NCBI GenBank assembly: GCA_913060895.1
Contig: CAJXSN010000009.1
Span: forward strand, 49,376 to 113,375
DNA from: an uncultured Sphingomonadaceae bacterium
Lineage (GTDB): Bacteria > Pseudomonadota > Alphaproteobacteria > Sphingomonadales > Sphingomonadaceae
Length of the DNA stretch: 64,000 bases
Direction of reading: 5' to 3'
Shown here: one piece after another, positions 53,851 to 63,571 of the stretch
Layout: each line of letters opens with the position of its first letter
How positions within the stretch are numbered: position 1 is the first letter of the stretch
The notes under the pieces: model-generated
Databases searched by the model: none
The model's input: only the letters and a program-made list of their open reading frames with translations
What the model was told of the DNA's origin: nothing
Program-made: the position numbers and the translations under genes

Positions 53851-54783
53851 GTGAAATTCACCACAATTACGGCGGCGCTGTGTGCGGCCGCGCTCACCGT
53901 GCCTGCTGCAGCGCAAGAGACGCAGCAACCTTCGACCAGCGAGCGTATTCTAGGCTCTATCCTCCAGCGCGTACTCGGACCTACGGAGCAGGCTCAGGCG
54001 GATGAAACTGCAGCCGCCGCACCTGCCGCAGCCATGGATATGGCATCAGTACTGGCCGATCCGCGTCGTGATGGCGACCGTGACCGTGATGATCAGCGTA
54101 ATCCGGGTGAGACACTGCAATTCTTCGGTGTGCAACCCGGGATGACCGTGGTCGATTACATGCCGGCCGGTGGATGGTACACGCGCGTTCTGGTTCCTTA
54201 TCTGGGGGCGAGTGGGCGCTATCTGGGTGTGACGCCCGATCCGGCTGCCGCTGATGGAGAGCGTTTCGCCAACTATTTCGGCAGTCTGCCTGATGCTTTC
54301 CGCGAGAAGACCGGCGAATGGAGTCTTTCCGGCGCACCATACAACGTGGTATCTTCCGATCAGCTGGGCGAAGCGGCGAACGGCACGGTCGACCGGGTCC
54401 TGATCTTCCGTGAAATGCACAATTTGTTGCGTTCCGGCGTGATGTACACCGAGCTGACGCGTCTGCGCGGTCTGCTGAAGCCAGACGGGATACTGGGCGT
54501 CGTCCAGCACCGCGCGCGTGCCGATGCACCAGCCGATTACACGTTGGGCAACAATGGCTATTTACGCCAGAAAGACGTGGTCGCCTTGGTCGAGGCGCAT
54601 GGTTTCCAGCTGGTTTCCACCAGCGAAATCAACGCCAACCCAAATGACACGGCCGACTATGAGGGTGGTGTATGGACAAGAGCGCCTTCGTTTAGCGGTG
54701 CCGAAGAGGGCAGCGAAGAACGTGCGGCCCGCGCCGCGATCGGCGAAAGCGACCGTATGACACTGTTGTTCCGCAAGCGTTAA
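53851..54783 (+). CDS. Secreted methyltransferase-like protein
   Basis: 310 residues from a GTG at 53851 with GGGAGAG upstream (an ATG at 53791 in frame is rejected because it spoils the signal peptide VKFTTITAALCAAALTVPAAAQ). After a low-complexity stretch, a class I methyltransferase-like fold begins with RNPGETLQFFGVQPGMTVVDYMPAGGWYTRVLVPYLG-type elements, where the glycine-rich SAM loop is altered to YMPAGG. LRGLLKPDGILGVVQH resembles the fold's later strand. SAM is not normally periplasmic, so the exported protein may have lost methyltransferase activity. Confidence 0.85.
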   Translation: MKFTTITAALCAAALTVPAAAQETQQPSTSERILGSILQRVLGPTEQAQADETAAAAPAAAMDMASVLADPRRDGDRDRDDQRNPGETLQFFGVQPGMTVVDYMPAGGWYTRVLVPYLGASGRYLGVTPDPAAADGERFANYFGSLPDAFREKTGEWSLSGAPYNVVSSDQLGEAANGTVDRVLIFREMHNLLRSGVMYTELTRLRGLLKPDGILGVVQHRARADAPADYTLGNNGYLRQKDVVALVEAHGFQLVSTSEINANPNDTADYEGGVWTRAPSFSGAEEGSEERAARAAIGESDRMTLLFRKR

Positions 54784-54797
54784 ATTAAGAAGGGAGG

Positions 54798-55673
54798 ATG
54801 AGCGCGGCTATGACCAAAATTAGTGTAGCCGCGCTCCAGCTCGATCTGTCGCGAGCTGACAGCGCAGCCAATATAGAGGCAGTGTCCGATCTTGTGGCTG
54901 AGGCCGCGCATCGCGGCGCAGACCTGATCCTGCCGCCTGAACTGTTCGACGGCCCGTATTTCTGCAAAGCAGAAGACGAGGCGCTGTTCGCCCGCGCCTG
55001 CCCCACTGACGAGCATCCCGGTGTGCGCACTATGGCGAAAGTGGCCAAGCAATTGGGCGTGGCGATCCCGACAAGCTTCTTCGAACGGGATGGCCAGCAT
55101 TACTACAATTCACTGGCAATGATCGATGCGCGCGGCCAGATACAAGGCGTCTATCGCAAAAGCCATATTCCCGATGGCCCGGGCTATGAGGAAAAATTCT
55201 ATTTTCGCCCTGGCAATAGCGGGTTTCGCGTATGGGATGTGCCGGTGGGCGAAGGCGTAGCGCGTATCGGCGTCGGCATTTGCTGGGACCAATGGTATCC
55301 CGAAGCCGCCCGGGTAATGGCGTTAATGGGCGCAGAAATTCTGCTTTACCCCACCGCCATCGGCTCGGAACCTTATGATGCCGAATTGGATACCAGCATC
55401 ATGTGGCAACGCGCGATGCAGGGGCACGCAGTGTCCAATTGTATGCCAGTGGTTGCCGCCAACCGTATCGGCACAGAAGACGGGCAAGCCTTTTATGGCC
55501 ACAGCTTCATAACCGATGAATGGGGCACTAAAGTCGCCGAGTTCGGGCGCGAGGAGGAAGGCGTACTGGTTACCACGTTGGATCTTGCTCTGGCGCAGAA
55601 ACACCGCGCGGGTATGGGTTTCTTCCGCGACCGGCGGCCTGAACTGTATGGCCGTATCTGCGAGGATACCTGA
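54798..55673 (+). CDS. aguB: N-carbamoylputrescine amidase
   Basis: Nitrilase-superfamily hydrolase (291 residues) that converts N-carbamoylputrescine to putrescine, CO2 and ammonia. Catalytic Glu in ILPPELF, Lys in YRKSHIPDG and Cys in GICWDQWYPEAAR, all intact; PTAIGSEP and AANRIGTE are typical of AguB. ATG at 54798 or 54810, both near AAGGGAGG. No agmatine deiminase gene is adjacent. Followed after 10 bp by folK. Confidence 0.93.
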   Translation: MSAAMTKISVAALQLDLSRADSAANIEAVSDLVAEAAHRGADLILPPELFDGPYFCKAEDEALFARACPTDEHPGVRTMAKVAKQLGVAIPTSFFERDGQHYYNSLAMIDARGQIQGVYRKSHIPDGPGYEEKFYFRPGNSGFRVWDVPVGEGVARIGVGICWDQWYPEAARVMALMGAEILLYPTAIGSEPYDAELDTSIMWQRAMQGHAVSNCMPVVAANRIGTEDGQAFYGHSFITDEWGTKVAEFGREEEGVLVTTLDLALAQKHRAGMGFFRDRRPELYGRICEDT

Positions 55674-55683
55674 TACCGCCCAC

Positions 55684-56178
55684 ATGAGCACACACTGTTA
55701 TCTGATCGCGCTGGGATCGAATCAGCGTCATGTCCGGTACGGCACGCCCGCCGCGATAGTGCGGGCGGTGCCAGAGGCACTGGAGACGCAGGACATTGCA
55801 GTGCACGCGATCGCACCTGTTTATATCAGCACCCCCGTAGGGCCTTCGCAACGAGTATATGCAAATACGGTCCTGTTGGCTGGCACCGATTTTCCACCGC
55901 CTCAAATGCTGACGCTGCTTCAACAGACAGAGCGCGATTTCGGACGCATCCGGCGCGGACAGCGATGGCGTTCCCGCACTCTCGATCTGGACATTATTCT
56001 GTGGTCGGGCGGGCGATTTACCTGCACCGACTTGACCATACCGCACCCGCATTTCCGGGAGCGGGGTTTCGTGTTGGATCCGGCAGCCGACATCGCCCCG
56101 CATTGGCGTGACCCCGTTTCCGGCCTGAAGATACGCAATTTGCAGGCCCGGCTAAAAAAGCGGGTCGGAAAGGCTTAA
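55684..56178 (+). CDS. folK: 2-amino-4-hydroxy-6-hydroxymethyldihydropteridine pyrophosphokinase
   Basis: HPPK of folate synthesis (164 residues). LIALGSNQR at the start, RIRRGQRWRSRTLDLDIILW with the paired Asp residues that bind Mg, and PHPHFRERGFVLDPAADIAP. The ATG at 55684 is chosen from motif position; the open frame extends back into aguB. Ends 136 bp before tRNA-Lys. Confidence 0.95.
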   Translation: MSTHCYLIALGSNQRHVRYGTPAAIVRAVPEALETQDIAVHAIAPVYISTPVGPSQRVYANTVLLAGTDFPPPQMLTLLQQTERDFGRIRRGQRWRSRTLDLDIILWSGGRFTCTDLTIPHPHFRERGFVLDPAADIAPHWRDPVSGLKIRNLQARLKKRVGKA

Positions 56179-56313
56179 TGCAGCACCGGTCACCGCAGGA
56201 AAAGTGTTAGCCACGACTGTATCGCTTGGTGAGAATGGCAATAAGAACGGTCGAAGGGCCTAATCCACCTTGACCGGCCCATGCCATCCCCCTAGTCGCT
56301 CCCTCCGGTGGTT

Positions 56314-56389
56314 GGGCCCTTAGCTCAGTTGGTAGAGCAACTGACTTTTAATCAGTAGGTCGCTGGTTCGAACCCAGCAGGGCTCACCA
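56314..56389 (+). tRNA. tRNA-Lys(TTT)
   Basis: 76 nt with encoded CCA. Acceptor GGGCCCT/AGGGCTC (one G-T pair), anticodon stem CTGA.../...TCAG around loop CTTTTAA giving anticodon TTT, T-loop GGTTCGAACCC. Standard cloverleaf. Confidence 0.98.
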
Positions 56390-56440
56390 CCGAATTTTCC
56401 TGAAATCGGTAATCTGCAATCAGTTCATGATGATTGCATT

Positions 56441-57127
56441 TTATGTTGAGCTGTCCAGCTTGTGCGACAGCTTCACTGTGGCGACAATCAGTGGCGGAAC
56501 CAGAACCAGCGACAGAACTACCTTGGCAATCACTTGGCCAATCAACAGGTTAGTGATGTCGAACTCGCCGTAAAAGGCAAGAGTTACGAATATTACCGAA
56601 TCGATCGCCTGGCTTAATGCAGAGGCAATGCCGCCGCGGATCATCAGGCCCAGTGCGTTGCCTTCTCCGGTTGTCTTTCCGCGCAGTTTGGAAAACAGCC
56701 ACACATTGAGCAACAGCGATACGAGATAGGCAACCGGTCCAGCCGCCATTATGCGCCAAAGTTGATTATGGACAACCTCAAAGGCTTCGAGTTCTTCGCC
56801 TCTTTGTGAAACCATATCCGCAGATGGCGGGAGCCACAAAACGAGGAACATCAGTAGGATGGCAACAAGCAAAGGTAAGAAGCCCCACCATACCATATGA
56901 CGAGCTGTAATCTCGCTGTATAGTTGAGCGACTGAACTTGAGATGACGACAAGGATTAAGAATGCAAAAATCCCAGCTTCGACCGCAAGATTAGTAAATG
57001 GAATCTGGACCTGCTTGAAGGCTAGCACTCCAGCAAATGTGGCCATCCCGCCATAGAGCAGCGAGAATACAAACAGCCCCCGGGGAATGCGCGGGGCTGC
57101 TGGCTGGCGATCGGTCTGCGTTTCCAT
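56441..57127 (-). CDS. yhhQ: Queuosine-precursor transporter (YhhQ/VUT family)
   Basis: Six-helix inner-membrane protein of the COG1738/DUF165 family (228 residues) that takes up 7-cyano-7-deazaguanine-type queuosine precursors. Family motif GGIASALSQAIDSVIFVTLAFYG in the second half, with NLLIGQVIAKVVLSL following. AGGA lies 7 nt before the ATG. A 6-bp hairpin (57143-57168) sits in the leader; no preQ1 riboswitch pattern is recognisable. Divergent from the nucleoside transporter gene. Confidence 0.93.
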   Translation of the reverse strand: METQTDRQPAAPRIPRGLFVFSLLYGGMATFAGVLAFKQVQIPFTNLAVEAGIFAFLILVVISSSVAQLYSEITARHMVWWGFLPLLVAILLMFLVLWLPPSADMVSQRGEELEAFEVVHNQLWRIMAAGPVAYLVSLLLNVWLFSKLRGKTTGEGNALGLMIRGGIASALSQAIDSVIFVTLAFYGEFDITNLLIGQVIAKVVLSLVLVPPLIVATVKLSHKLDSST

Positions 57128-57295
57128 GGCGGGTTCCTATGGCTGTGCCCGCGAAAAGGGAAGCACAGGATGGCGACCTTTCCGCAGGGGCCGTTTGACT
57201 CGCTTGCAAGCGTCGGCGATGGGCAGACCTGCACATTGGTGCGTGGAACCGAACATATCGGTTTGCGCATGTCGTAGACGGGAACCATCACCATC

Positions 57296-58639
57296 ATGCC
57301 GCCGATTCTAACCAACCTGCTTGGCATTCTTGCGATTCTAGCCGTCGCTTTTGTGCTCTCGACCGGCAAGCGGCGTATTTCCCTCCGCGTGGTAGGCGCA
57401 GCGTTTGCGCTGCAGGCGCTGATGGCACTGCTTGTATTACGTACACCGTTCGGGGTCACCGCAATCCAGTGGCTGTCCGACGGGGTCATTGCTCTGCTGG
57501 CCTATTCCAAGGTAGGTATCACGGCGGTGTTCGGTCCGATGGCGACCAATCCCTTTGCCAACACTTTTGCGATTGCAGCCTTGCCGGTAATCATCTTTTT
57601 CGCGGCCCTGGTATCGATCCTCTATCACTGGGGCATCATGCAAAAACTGGTGCGTTGGGTCGGCGGGGCGATTGGCTGGATCACTGGCATCAGTAAGGTC
57701 GAGGCGCTGGGCGCTGCGGCCAATATTTTCGTCGGACAATCGGAAAGCCCGCTGGTCGTGCGACCCTATCTGGCGTCCCTTTCGCCCAGTCGCCTGTTTA
57801 CCCTGATGGCTGTTGGCATGGCAGGCGTCGCGGGAACAATCCTGGCCGCCTATGCCAGTTTCATAGGCTCGGAAGCTGTGCCTTTTCTGCTGGCGGCGGC
57901 ATTTATGTCGGCGCCCGGTGGTATCCTGATGGCGAAGATCATCATGCCGGACGACGACAGCACTCTGGCGCGAGGCGCGGCGGAACTGGCAGGGCTTGAT
58001 GAAGCTGACATCCATCTGCCGAAATCGCGCATCAGCGCCGAAGGCCCCGGCGCGCTGGTCGAAGGCGGCGTCCCGCACGAGGTGGAAATTGCCCAGACAT
58101 TCGAAGAAGGGCACCGCCCGGCAAATGTTATCGAAGCAGCCGCGCAGGGCACGCAAACCGGGGTTAAGTTGGCGGTGGCGGTGGGCGCAATGGTCCTGAC
58201 CTTCGTTGCGCTGGTGGCGCTAGCCAATGGCATTCTGGGCGGGGTTGGCGGATGGTTCGGCTATCCCGATCTTAGCTTTCAGCAGATTTTGGGTTTCGTG
58301 TTTGCGCCAGTGATGTTCCTGATCGGTGTGCCGTGGAGCGAGGCCGGAATTGCGGGCGGATTGTTCGGCACCAAAATCGTGCTCAACGAATTTGTTGCCT
58401 TCATCGAACTGGGCGCATTGGACCCGGGTGTATTCAGCCAGCGGACGGCGGCCATTGTCACCTTTGCGCTATGTGGCTTTGCCAATTTCAGCTCAATTGC
58501 GATCCAGATGGCGGTGACCGGCGGGCTGGCGCCCAACCAGCGGCCTGTGATTGCGCGGTTGGGCCTGCGCGCACTGGCTGCCGGCAGCCTTGCAAATTTA
58601 ATGAGCGCGGCTCTGGCAGGACTCTTCCTGCCCTATTAA
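57296..58639 (+). CDS. nupC: Concentrative nucleoside transporter (NupC/CNT family)
   Basis: Ion-coupled nucleoside importer (447 residues) with multiple hydrophobic segments. CNT motifs: KVEALGAAANIFVGQSESPLVVRPYL, AYASFIGSEAVPFLLAAAFMSAPGGILMAKI and the C-terminal GLRALAAGSLANLMSAALAG. Start ATG 57296 is preceded by no strong ribosome-binding site. Followed 11 bp later by an oxygenase gene, so the two may be co-transcribed. Confidence 0.95.
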   Translation: MPPILTNLLGILAILAVAFVLSTGKRRISLRVVGAAFALQALMALLVLRTPFGVTAIQWLSDGVIALLAYSKVGITAVFGPMATNPFANTFAIAALPVIIFFAALVSILYHWGIMQKLVRWVGGAIGWITGISKVEALGAAANIFVGQSESPLVVRPYLASLSPSRLFTLMAVGMAGVAGTILAAYASFIGSEAVPFLLAAAFMSAPGGILMAKIIMPDDDSTLARGAAELAGLDEADIHLPKSRISAEGPGALVEGGVPHEVEIAQTFEEGHRPANVIEAAAQGTQTGVKLAVAVGAMVLTFVALVALANGILGGVGGWFGYPDLSFQQILGFVFAPVMFLIGVPWSEAGIAGGLFGTKIVLNEFVAFIELGALDPGVFSQRTAAIVTFALCGFANFSSIAIQMAVTGGLAPNQRPVIARLGLRALAAGSLANLMSAALAGLFLPY

Positions 58640-58650
58640 AGCGTTCAACC

Positions 58651-59604
58651 ATGTCTGACATTGCCTCTGTATCGCTGTCCCGCCCGCTGGACGATATTGC
58701 CAACGAGCTGGGGCGCAGTTTCGCCGAATACGGCTTTGGCGTCATTCGCGACCACGGGATCGATCCTGTCCTGATCGAGCGGGCGGAAGCAGCATCCAAA
58801 GCGTTCTTCGCACTGCCGGAGGAAACCAAGCGTGCTTACAAACTGGAAGGCGGCGGCGGTGCGCGCGGCTACACCCCGTTCGGGACGGAAAAAGCCAAGG
58901 ATGCGGCAGTCCATGATTTGAAGGAATTCTGGCACGTCGGGCGAGATCTGCCCGAAGGCCATGCGCTGGCAGAGTACATGGCGCCCAATATCTGGCCCGC
59001 CGAAGTACCCGAATTTCGAGAGATATTTGAGGAACTGTATGGCGCATTCGACGCGGCGGGCACGCGGGTGCTGAAGGCGATTGCCCTGCATTTGGGGCTG
59101 CCACGCGATTTCTTCGATTCGACAGTTGCCGATGGCAATTCGGTGATGCGGCTGCTGCACTATCCGCCGCTTGACAGCGAAGATGCGCAGGGCGCCATCC
59201 GTGCCGCAGCGCATGGCGACATCAACACGATCACACTGCTGCTGGGCGCAGAGGAAGCCGGGCTGGAGCTGTTGACGCAAAGCGGTGAGTGGCTGGCGGT
59301 CGATCCTCCGGCCGGTGCTCTGGTGGTCAATATCGGGGATATGCTCGAACGGCTGACGGGCGGCGTGCTGCGATCCACCACCCACCGCGTGGTCAATCCC
59401 CACGGGCAAGCGGCCCGGCATGCGCGGTATTCCATGCCGTTCTTTCTTCATTTTCGGCCCGACTATTTGATTGACCCGGCAACATTGATGGCAGCGCAGG
59501 ATTCCGAGTCGGACCGCCGTGGCGGTGCGATTGGAGCGACTCAGCCACCGATTACCGCGCATGACTTCCTGCTGGAGCGATTGCGCGAGATCAATCTCAC
59601 CTGA
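58651..59604 (+). CDS. 2-oxoglutarate/Fe(II)-dependent oxygenase (isopenicillin-N-synthase family)
   Basis: 317 residues with the DIOX_N region (DIANELGRSFAEYGFGVIRDHGID) and the double-stranded beta-helix core. Iron ligands: His and Asp in AAHGDINTITLLLG and distal His in RSTTHRVVNP; the 2-oxoglutarate-binding Arg is in ARYSMPFFLHF. Substrate is not predictable. The ATG at 58651 gives the canonical N-terminus; the frame is open upstream but inside nupC. Position after nupC could indicate a nucleoside-derived substrate (weak inference). Confidence 0.92.
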   Translation: MSDIASVSLSRPLDDIANELGRSFAEYGFGVIRDHGIDPVLIERAEAASKAFFALPEETKRAYKLEGGGGARGYTPFGTEKAKDAAVHDLKEFWHVGRDLPEGHALAEYMAPNIWPAEVPEFREIFEELYGAFDAAGTRVLKAIALHLGLPRDFFDSTVADGNSVMRLLHYPPLDSEDAQGAIRAAAHGDINTITLLLGAEEAGLELLTQSGEWLAVDPPAGALVVNIGDMLERLTGGVLRSTTHRVVNPHGQAARHARYSMPFFLHFRPDYLIDPATLMAAQDSESDRRGGAIGATQPPITAHDFLLERLREINLT

Positions 59605-59645
59605 TTTTGGCTTAAGGTTCCACAGATTTTGGAATCAAGATGATA

Positions 59646-59759
59646 TGTTGCATTGCAGCAACACTGTCTTAGCGCTTGGGAAAGAAAGCTTTTTCCGCAT
59701 ATTTCCGGACAGATGATGCCATAGGTGTCTCACTGGTGCGGCAGTGTCATATTGCCGCA
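59646..59759. repeat. Two short inverted repeats upstream of the Oar-like receptor
   Basis: TGTTGC-ATTGCA-GCAACA (59646-59663) and TGCGGCA-GTGTCATAT-TGCCGCA (59737-59759) are perfect 6- and 7-bp-arm inverted repeats in the 275-bp gap (59605-59879) between the oxygenase and receptor genes. Neither is followed by a T-run. They may be operators or mRNA hairpins. The remaining sequence shows no gene. Confidence 0.4.
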
Positions 59760-59879
59760 ACAATTTGTGGCGCTAGGGGCAGGCATCGGCGCGCCGCAGC
59801 AATCGCTGGCGCATCTTCCAGATTTAACAACGCACCCTGATCCCAGACCAAGCGAACTTTTCTGCAAGGAACTGTCCCC

Positions 59880-62800
59880 ATGAAACTGAAGTATCTCCTC
59901 GCCGCCAGCGTCGCCACAATCGGCACAGCTGTTGTCCTGCCTGCCCCGCTTGCTGCGCAGCAGATTACATCCGGCATCGAAGGCACGGTGTCGGCAGCCG
60001 ACGGCGCCCCGCTTGCAGGTGCGACCGTGGTCGTCACCGACACGCGGACCGGCCAGAGCCGTACGCTGAACACAGACAATGACGGTTCGTTCCGTGCAGG
60101 TTCGCTGGTTCCGGGCGGCCCCTACACCGTGACCACGACTGCTGCCGGTTATGAAGGCCAGTCGGTCGAAGACCAGTTCATCACGGTTTCCGGGAATACT
60201 TCGTTCGATTTCGAGCTGGCTTCGTCCACCATCGCCAGCGATGACAATGTTATCATCGTTACCGCACAGCGGGCCGGTGTTTCGCAGCTCGCCGTCGGAC
60301 CAGGCACTGCCTTCGATACTGCCACGCTGGAAGCTTTCCCCTCGATCAGCCGCGACGTACGCGACATTATCCGTATCGATCCCCGCGTCAGCCTCGACCG
60401 CGATAACGAAGTCGATCGTATTTCCTGCCTCGGCGGGAATGACCGGTCGAATACCTTCACGGTCGATGGAATCGTCCAGGCGGACGTTTTCGGCTTGAAC
60501 GGCACGCCGTTTGCTTCGCGCAACTCGCTGCCTTTGCCGTTTGATGTAATCCGTGAAACTTCGGTTGAATTCGCTCCCTTTGATGTCGAATATTCCGACT
60601 TTACCGGCTGCCTCGTCAACGTTGTGACGAAGTCGGGCGAGAATCAGTTCCACGGTTCCGCATTCTTCACCTTCCGCAACGAAGACCTGCGCGGCAACTC
60701 AATCGACGGGGCGGATTTCATTCCCGCCGCGTTCGAGGAAAAGCGCTGGGGCGCAACACTGGGCGGTCCGATCGTTCCTGATCGCCTGTTCTTCTATGCC
60801 GGTTATGAAGAAACCGACCTTGGCGATACCAACGATTTTGGTCCTTCCGGCGCCGGCTTTCCTAACGAAGCAACCTTCGTCACCCAGGCCGATTTCGACC
60901 GTTTCTCGCAGATCGCCCAGAGCCAGTACGGCCAGGATGTCGGCGAATATCCCCGCTCCCTGCCGGAATCGAGCGTGCGTTATTTCGGACGTCTGGACGC
61001 CTACATCACCGAAGACCAGCGTCTGGAGGCCACTTACCAGCGGCTTGAAGAAACCAATGTCGAAAGCGATTTCGGCGGCGACAGCCTGACGGGCCTGAAT
61101 TCGTTCGAGGACGAAGGCACGATTTCCGATTATTACTCGGTCCGCCTCTATTCCAACTGGTCCGACAAGATCAGCACCGAATTGCGCCTGAGCCGTGCCG
61201 ATGTAGCCGACGTTCAAGGGCCAGTCGGGGGCGGCGAAGCGCAATCGGACAATCCGATTGTACGTCTGAATGTCGGGGTCACCGGACCCAATGGCGACAA
61301 TGGCATTCTGTCGACTGGCCCCGGCATCTTCCGCTCTGCCAACGCGCTGAATTCCAATGTCGATCAGGGCCGGTTCCAGATGAACATCGACGGCGGCGAT
61401 CATCAGTTCAAGATCGGTGCCGAGGTCAACGATCTTTCGGTGTTCAACCTGTTCGCCATCAACGCGACCGGTTCGCTTTACTTCGCCAATCTCGATGATT
61501 TTGCTGACGGCATCCTGACCACCGGGACAACGTTTTTCCCTGATGCGGACGAGATTGTTGCCGGCGAATCTTACGGCGGCGATATCAACGCAACCCCTTC
61601 GGGCGATATCAACGAAGCAGCTGCAACGTTCAAACGGACAATCTATTCCGTTTATGCCCAGGACGAATTCCAGGCCACGGACCAGCTCAGCCTGCTCGCT
61701 GGCCTGCGCGTTCAGTGGTACGATGGTGATGCCCCGCGCTACAACCCTGCCTTCCAGCAGCGCATCGGCTTCAGCAATGCCAACCCGTTCAGCAAGCTCG
61801 ATCCGGTAATCCTGCCACGTGCGGCTGCGACCTATCAACTGGACAATGACGGGTTCTTCTCGAACACCAGCGTAACCGGCGGCATCGGCCTGTTTGCAGG
61901 CGGCGATCCGGTGGTGTTCTTCTCCAACGCGTTTTCCAACAACGGTTTCTCAACCGGACTTGGTACGACCGTTTCCTGCGCGGATACGCCCACTAATGTT
62001 CTGGTGGACGGACAATTCACAGGCTTCCCGGCCTGCGCCACGGCGGCAGGTTCGGCCCAGGCCGCTGCCGGTCAGGCCGATACGCAATCGACCAGCCCTG
62101 ATTTCGATGTGCCCACGGTAATGCGGATCAATGCCGGTCTCGCGACCAGATTCGGGACAGAGACCGGGTTCTTCGGCAACTGGAACCTGAACCTTGACTA
62201 CATCTATTCGAAATTCATCGACCCGGTGAACTTCGTCGATCTGGTGCAGGCTCCCAATGCATCACGCGGGGTCAACGGCTTCACGGTGGATGGTCGCCCG
62301 ATCTATCAGGCTCTCGACGTGAATTTCCCGGGCTGTAATGCTTCGTTGAATTTCCCGGGCGGCACGCCGCCGACCTACAACAACCTGTCACCTGATTGCT
62401 TCGTCAACAGCGACACAGGCCGCACCGCCGGGCAGGACGATTTCATTCAGCTCACCAATGGCGAATCCTATGAAAGTCACGTTGCCTCGATCGCTTTGTC
62501 GAAGAATTTCGACGGCGGCGTGATCACCGACGGCGGCCGGACTTTCCTCTCGCTCGGTTATGCTTTCACGGATTCGAACAACTTCCGTAACGCCGGCAGC
62601 TCGACGGCAACGTCGAACTATGACGTGACGGCAGCGTTCGACCGGCAGAACCCGGCAATCTCGACGTCGAATTTCGAGACGCGCCACAACTTCACCGCAG
62701 CGATCAATTTCCGTGAGGAATTTTTCGGTGATTACGGCACACAGCTGGGCCTGTTCTTCAATGCCCGGTCCGGCCGTCCTTACAGCCTGACCTTCGATGG

Positions 62801-63353
62801 CGGCGGCGCATTCTCGGACAGTTCGTCGGGCAATGACAACGCCCTGCTGTACATTCCGACCGGTATTAACGATCCGAACCTTTCGCCATTGTCCGATGCG
62901 GGCGCGGTGGGACAGCTGCTGGAGTTCCTGAATACGACAGACACCCAGTGCAAGTTCACGCCCGGCCAGACTGTCACGCGCAACAGCTGCGAGAACGATT
63001 GGTATTTCGATCTCGATATGCGGCTCAGCCAGGAACTTCCGTTTCTCGGGTCGCTCACCGGTGTTGCCGATGACCGGATCGAACTGTTTGCTGATTTCGA
63101 CAATTTCCTGAACCTGATCGACGATAGCGCCAACGTGTTCCGTCGCCGGGGCGGCTTCCAGCAGACGCTGGATGTTGCGGGTCTTGCACGCAACGGTGTG
63201 GACGATGATGGCCGTTACATCATCGAATCGTTCAACCAGAACTACATGCCGACGGACAACGATCCGGCGACTGCGGATTACGGCAGCAGCAACACAGTCA
63301 GCACGTCCAGCTCTGTGTGGCGCATCCAGGTCGGTGTTCGTTACGAATTCTGA
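59880..63353 (+). CDS. Oar-like TonB-dependent receptor with carboxypeptidase-regulatory-like domain
   Basis: Very large outer-membrane receptor (1157 residues). Signal peptide MKLKYLLAASVATIG...LAAQ, a carboxypeptidase-regulatory-like Ig domain (about 30-115: TSGIEGTVSAADGAPLAGATVVV, SLVPGGPYTVTTTAAGY), TonB-box-like NVIIVTAQR (about 123-131), then plug and barrel. FDVIRETSVEFAPFDVEYSDFTGCLVNVVTKSG is typical of Oar-type receptors. A C-terminal stretch VWRIQVGVRYEF ends with Phe. AAGGAA precedes the ATG. Proteins of this class often import peptides or other large substrates; the ligand here is unknown. Confidence 0.92.
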   Translation: MKLKYLLAASVATIGTAVVLPAPLAAQQITSGIEGTVSAADGAPLAGATVVVTDTRTGQSRTLNTDNDGSFRAGSLVPGGPYTVTTTAAGYEGQSVEDQFITVSGNTSFDFELASSTIASDDNVIIVTAQRAGVSQLAVGPGTAFDTATLEAFPSISRDVRDIIRIDPRVSLDRDNEVDRISCLGGNDRSNTFTVDGIVQADVFGLNGTPFASRNSLPLPFDVIRETSVEFAPFDVEYSDFTGCLVNVVTKSGENQFHGSAFFTFRNEDLRGNSIDGADFIPAAFEEKRWGATLGGPIVPDRLFFYAGYEETDLGDTNDFGPSGAGFPNEATFVTQADFDRFSQIAQSQYGQDVGEYPRSLPESSVRYFGRLDAYITEDQRLEATYQRLEETNVESDFGGDSLTGLNSFEDEGTISDYYSVRLYSNWSDKISTELRLSRADVADVQGPVGGGEAQSDNPIVRLNVGVTGPNGDNGILSTGPGIFRSANALNSNVDQGRFQMNIDGGDHQFKIGAEVNDLSVFNLFAINATGSLYFANLDDFADGILTTGTTFFPDADEIVAGESYGGDINATPSGDINEAAATFKRTIYSVYAQDEFQATDQLSLLAGLRVQWYDGDAPRYNPAFQQRIGFSNANPFSKLDPVILPRAAATYQLDNDGFFSNTSVTGGIGLFAGGDPVVFFSNAFSNNGFSTGLGTTVSCADTPTNVLVDGQFTGFPACATAAGSAQAAAGQADTQSTSPDFDVPTVMRINAGLATRFGTETGFFGNWNLNLDYIYSKFIDPVNFVDLVQAPNASRGVNGFTVDGRPIYQALDVNFPGCNASLNFPGGTPPTYNNLSPDCFVNSDTGRTAGQDDFIQLTNGESYESHVASIALSKNFDGGVITDGGRTFLSLGYAFTDSNNFRNAGSSTATSNYDVTAAFDRQNPAISTSNFETRHNFTAAINFREEFFGDYGTQLGLFFNARSGRPYSLTFDGGGAFSDSSSGNDNALLYIPTGINDPNLSPLSDAGAVGQLLEFLNTTDTQCKFTPGQTVTRNSCENDWYFDLDMRLSQELPFLGSLTGVADDRIELFADFDNFLNLIDDSANVFRRRGGFQQTLDVAGLARNGVDDDGRYIIESFNQNYMPTDNDPATADYGSSNTVSTSSSVWRIQVGVRYEF

Positions 63354-63389
63354 TCTTTTCAGACGCTCCGCAGTTTAGGCGGTATCAGG

Positions 63390-63419
63390 CGGCGGCTCTT
63401 CCTTCATGGGGGGCCGCCG
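63390..63419 (+). terminator. Possible weak intrinsic terminator
   Basis: Inverted repeat CGGCGGC...GCCGCCG 37 bp after the receptor stop, with a short T-containing tail (TTCTGG). The U-run is poor, so this may instead be a stabilising 3' hairpin. Confidence 0.4.
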
Positions 63420-63571
63420 TTCTGGTGTTGGGTTCCCGCTGAGGTTTCCCTAACCTCGACGCAGCTTAGCGCATGTATTTCGTCAACAAACCTCAAGCGG
63501 ATTTGCGGGTGGTTCGATTAACAGGCTATGCTCGGTTCAATGGCAATCAGGCACAGGGCAGACACTGGAAA

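Noticed and set aside
57128..57295. preQ1 riboswitch in front of the yhhQ gene
   Set aside because: Only a 6-bp stem (57143-57168) is present. The conserved preQ1 loop and A-rich tail are absent.
60699..61838. 379-codon antisense frame in the Oar-like receptor
   Set aside because: Composition mirrors the sense strand and no protein motif is present.
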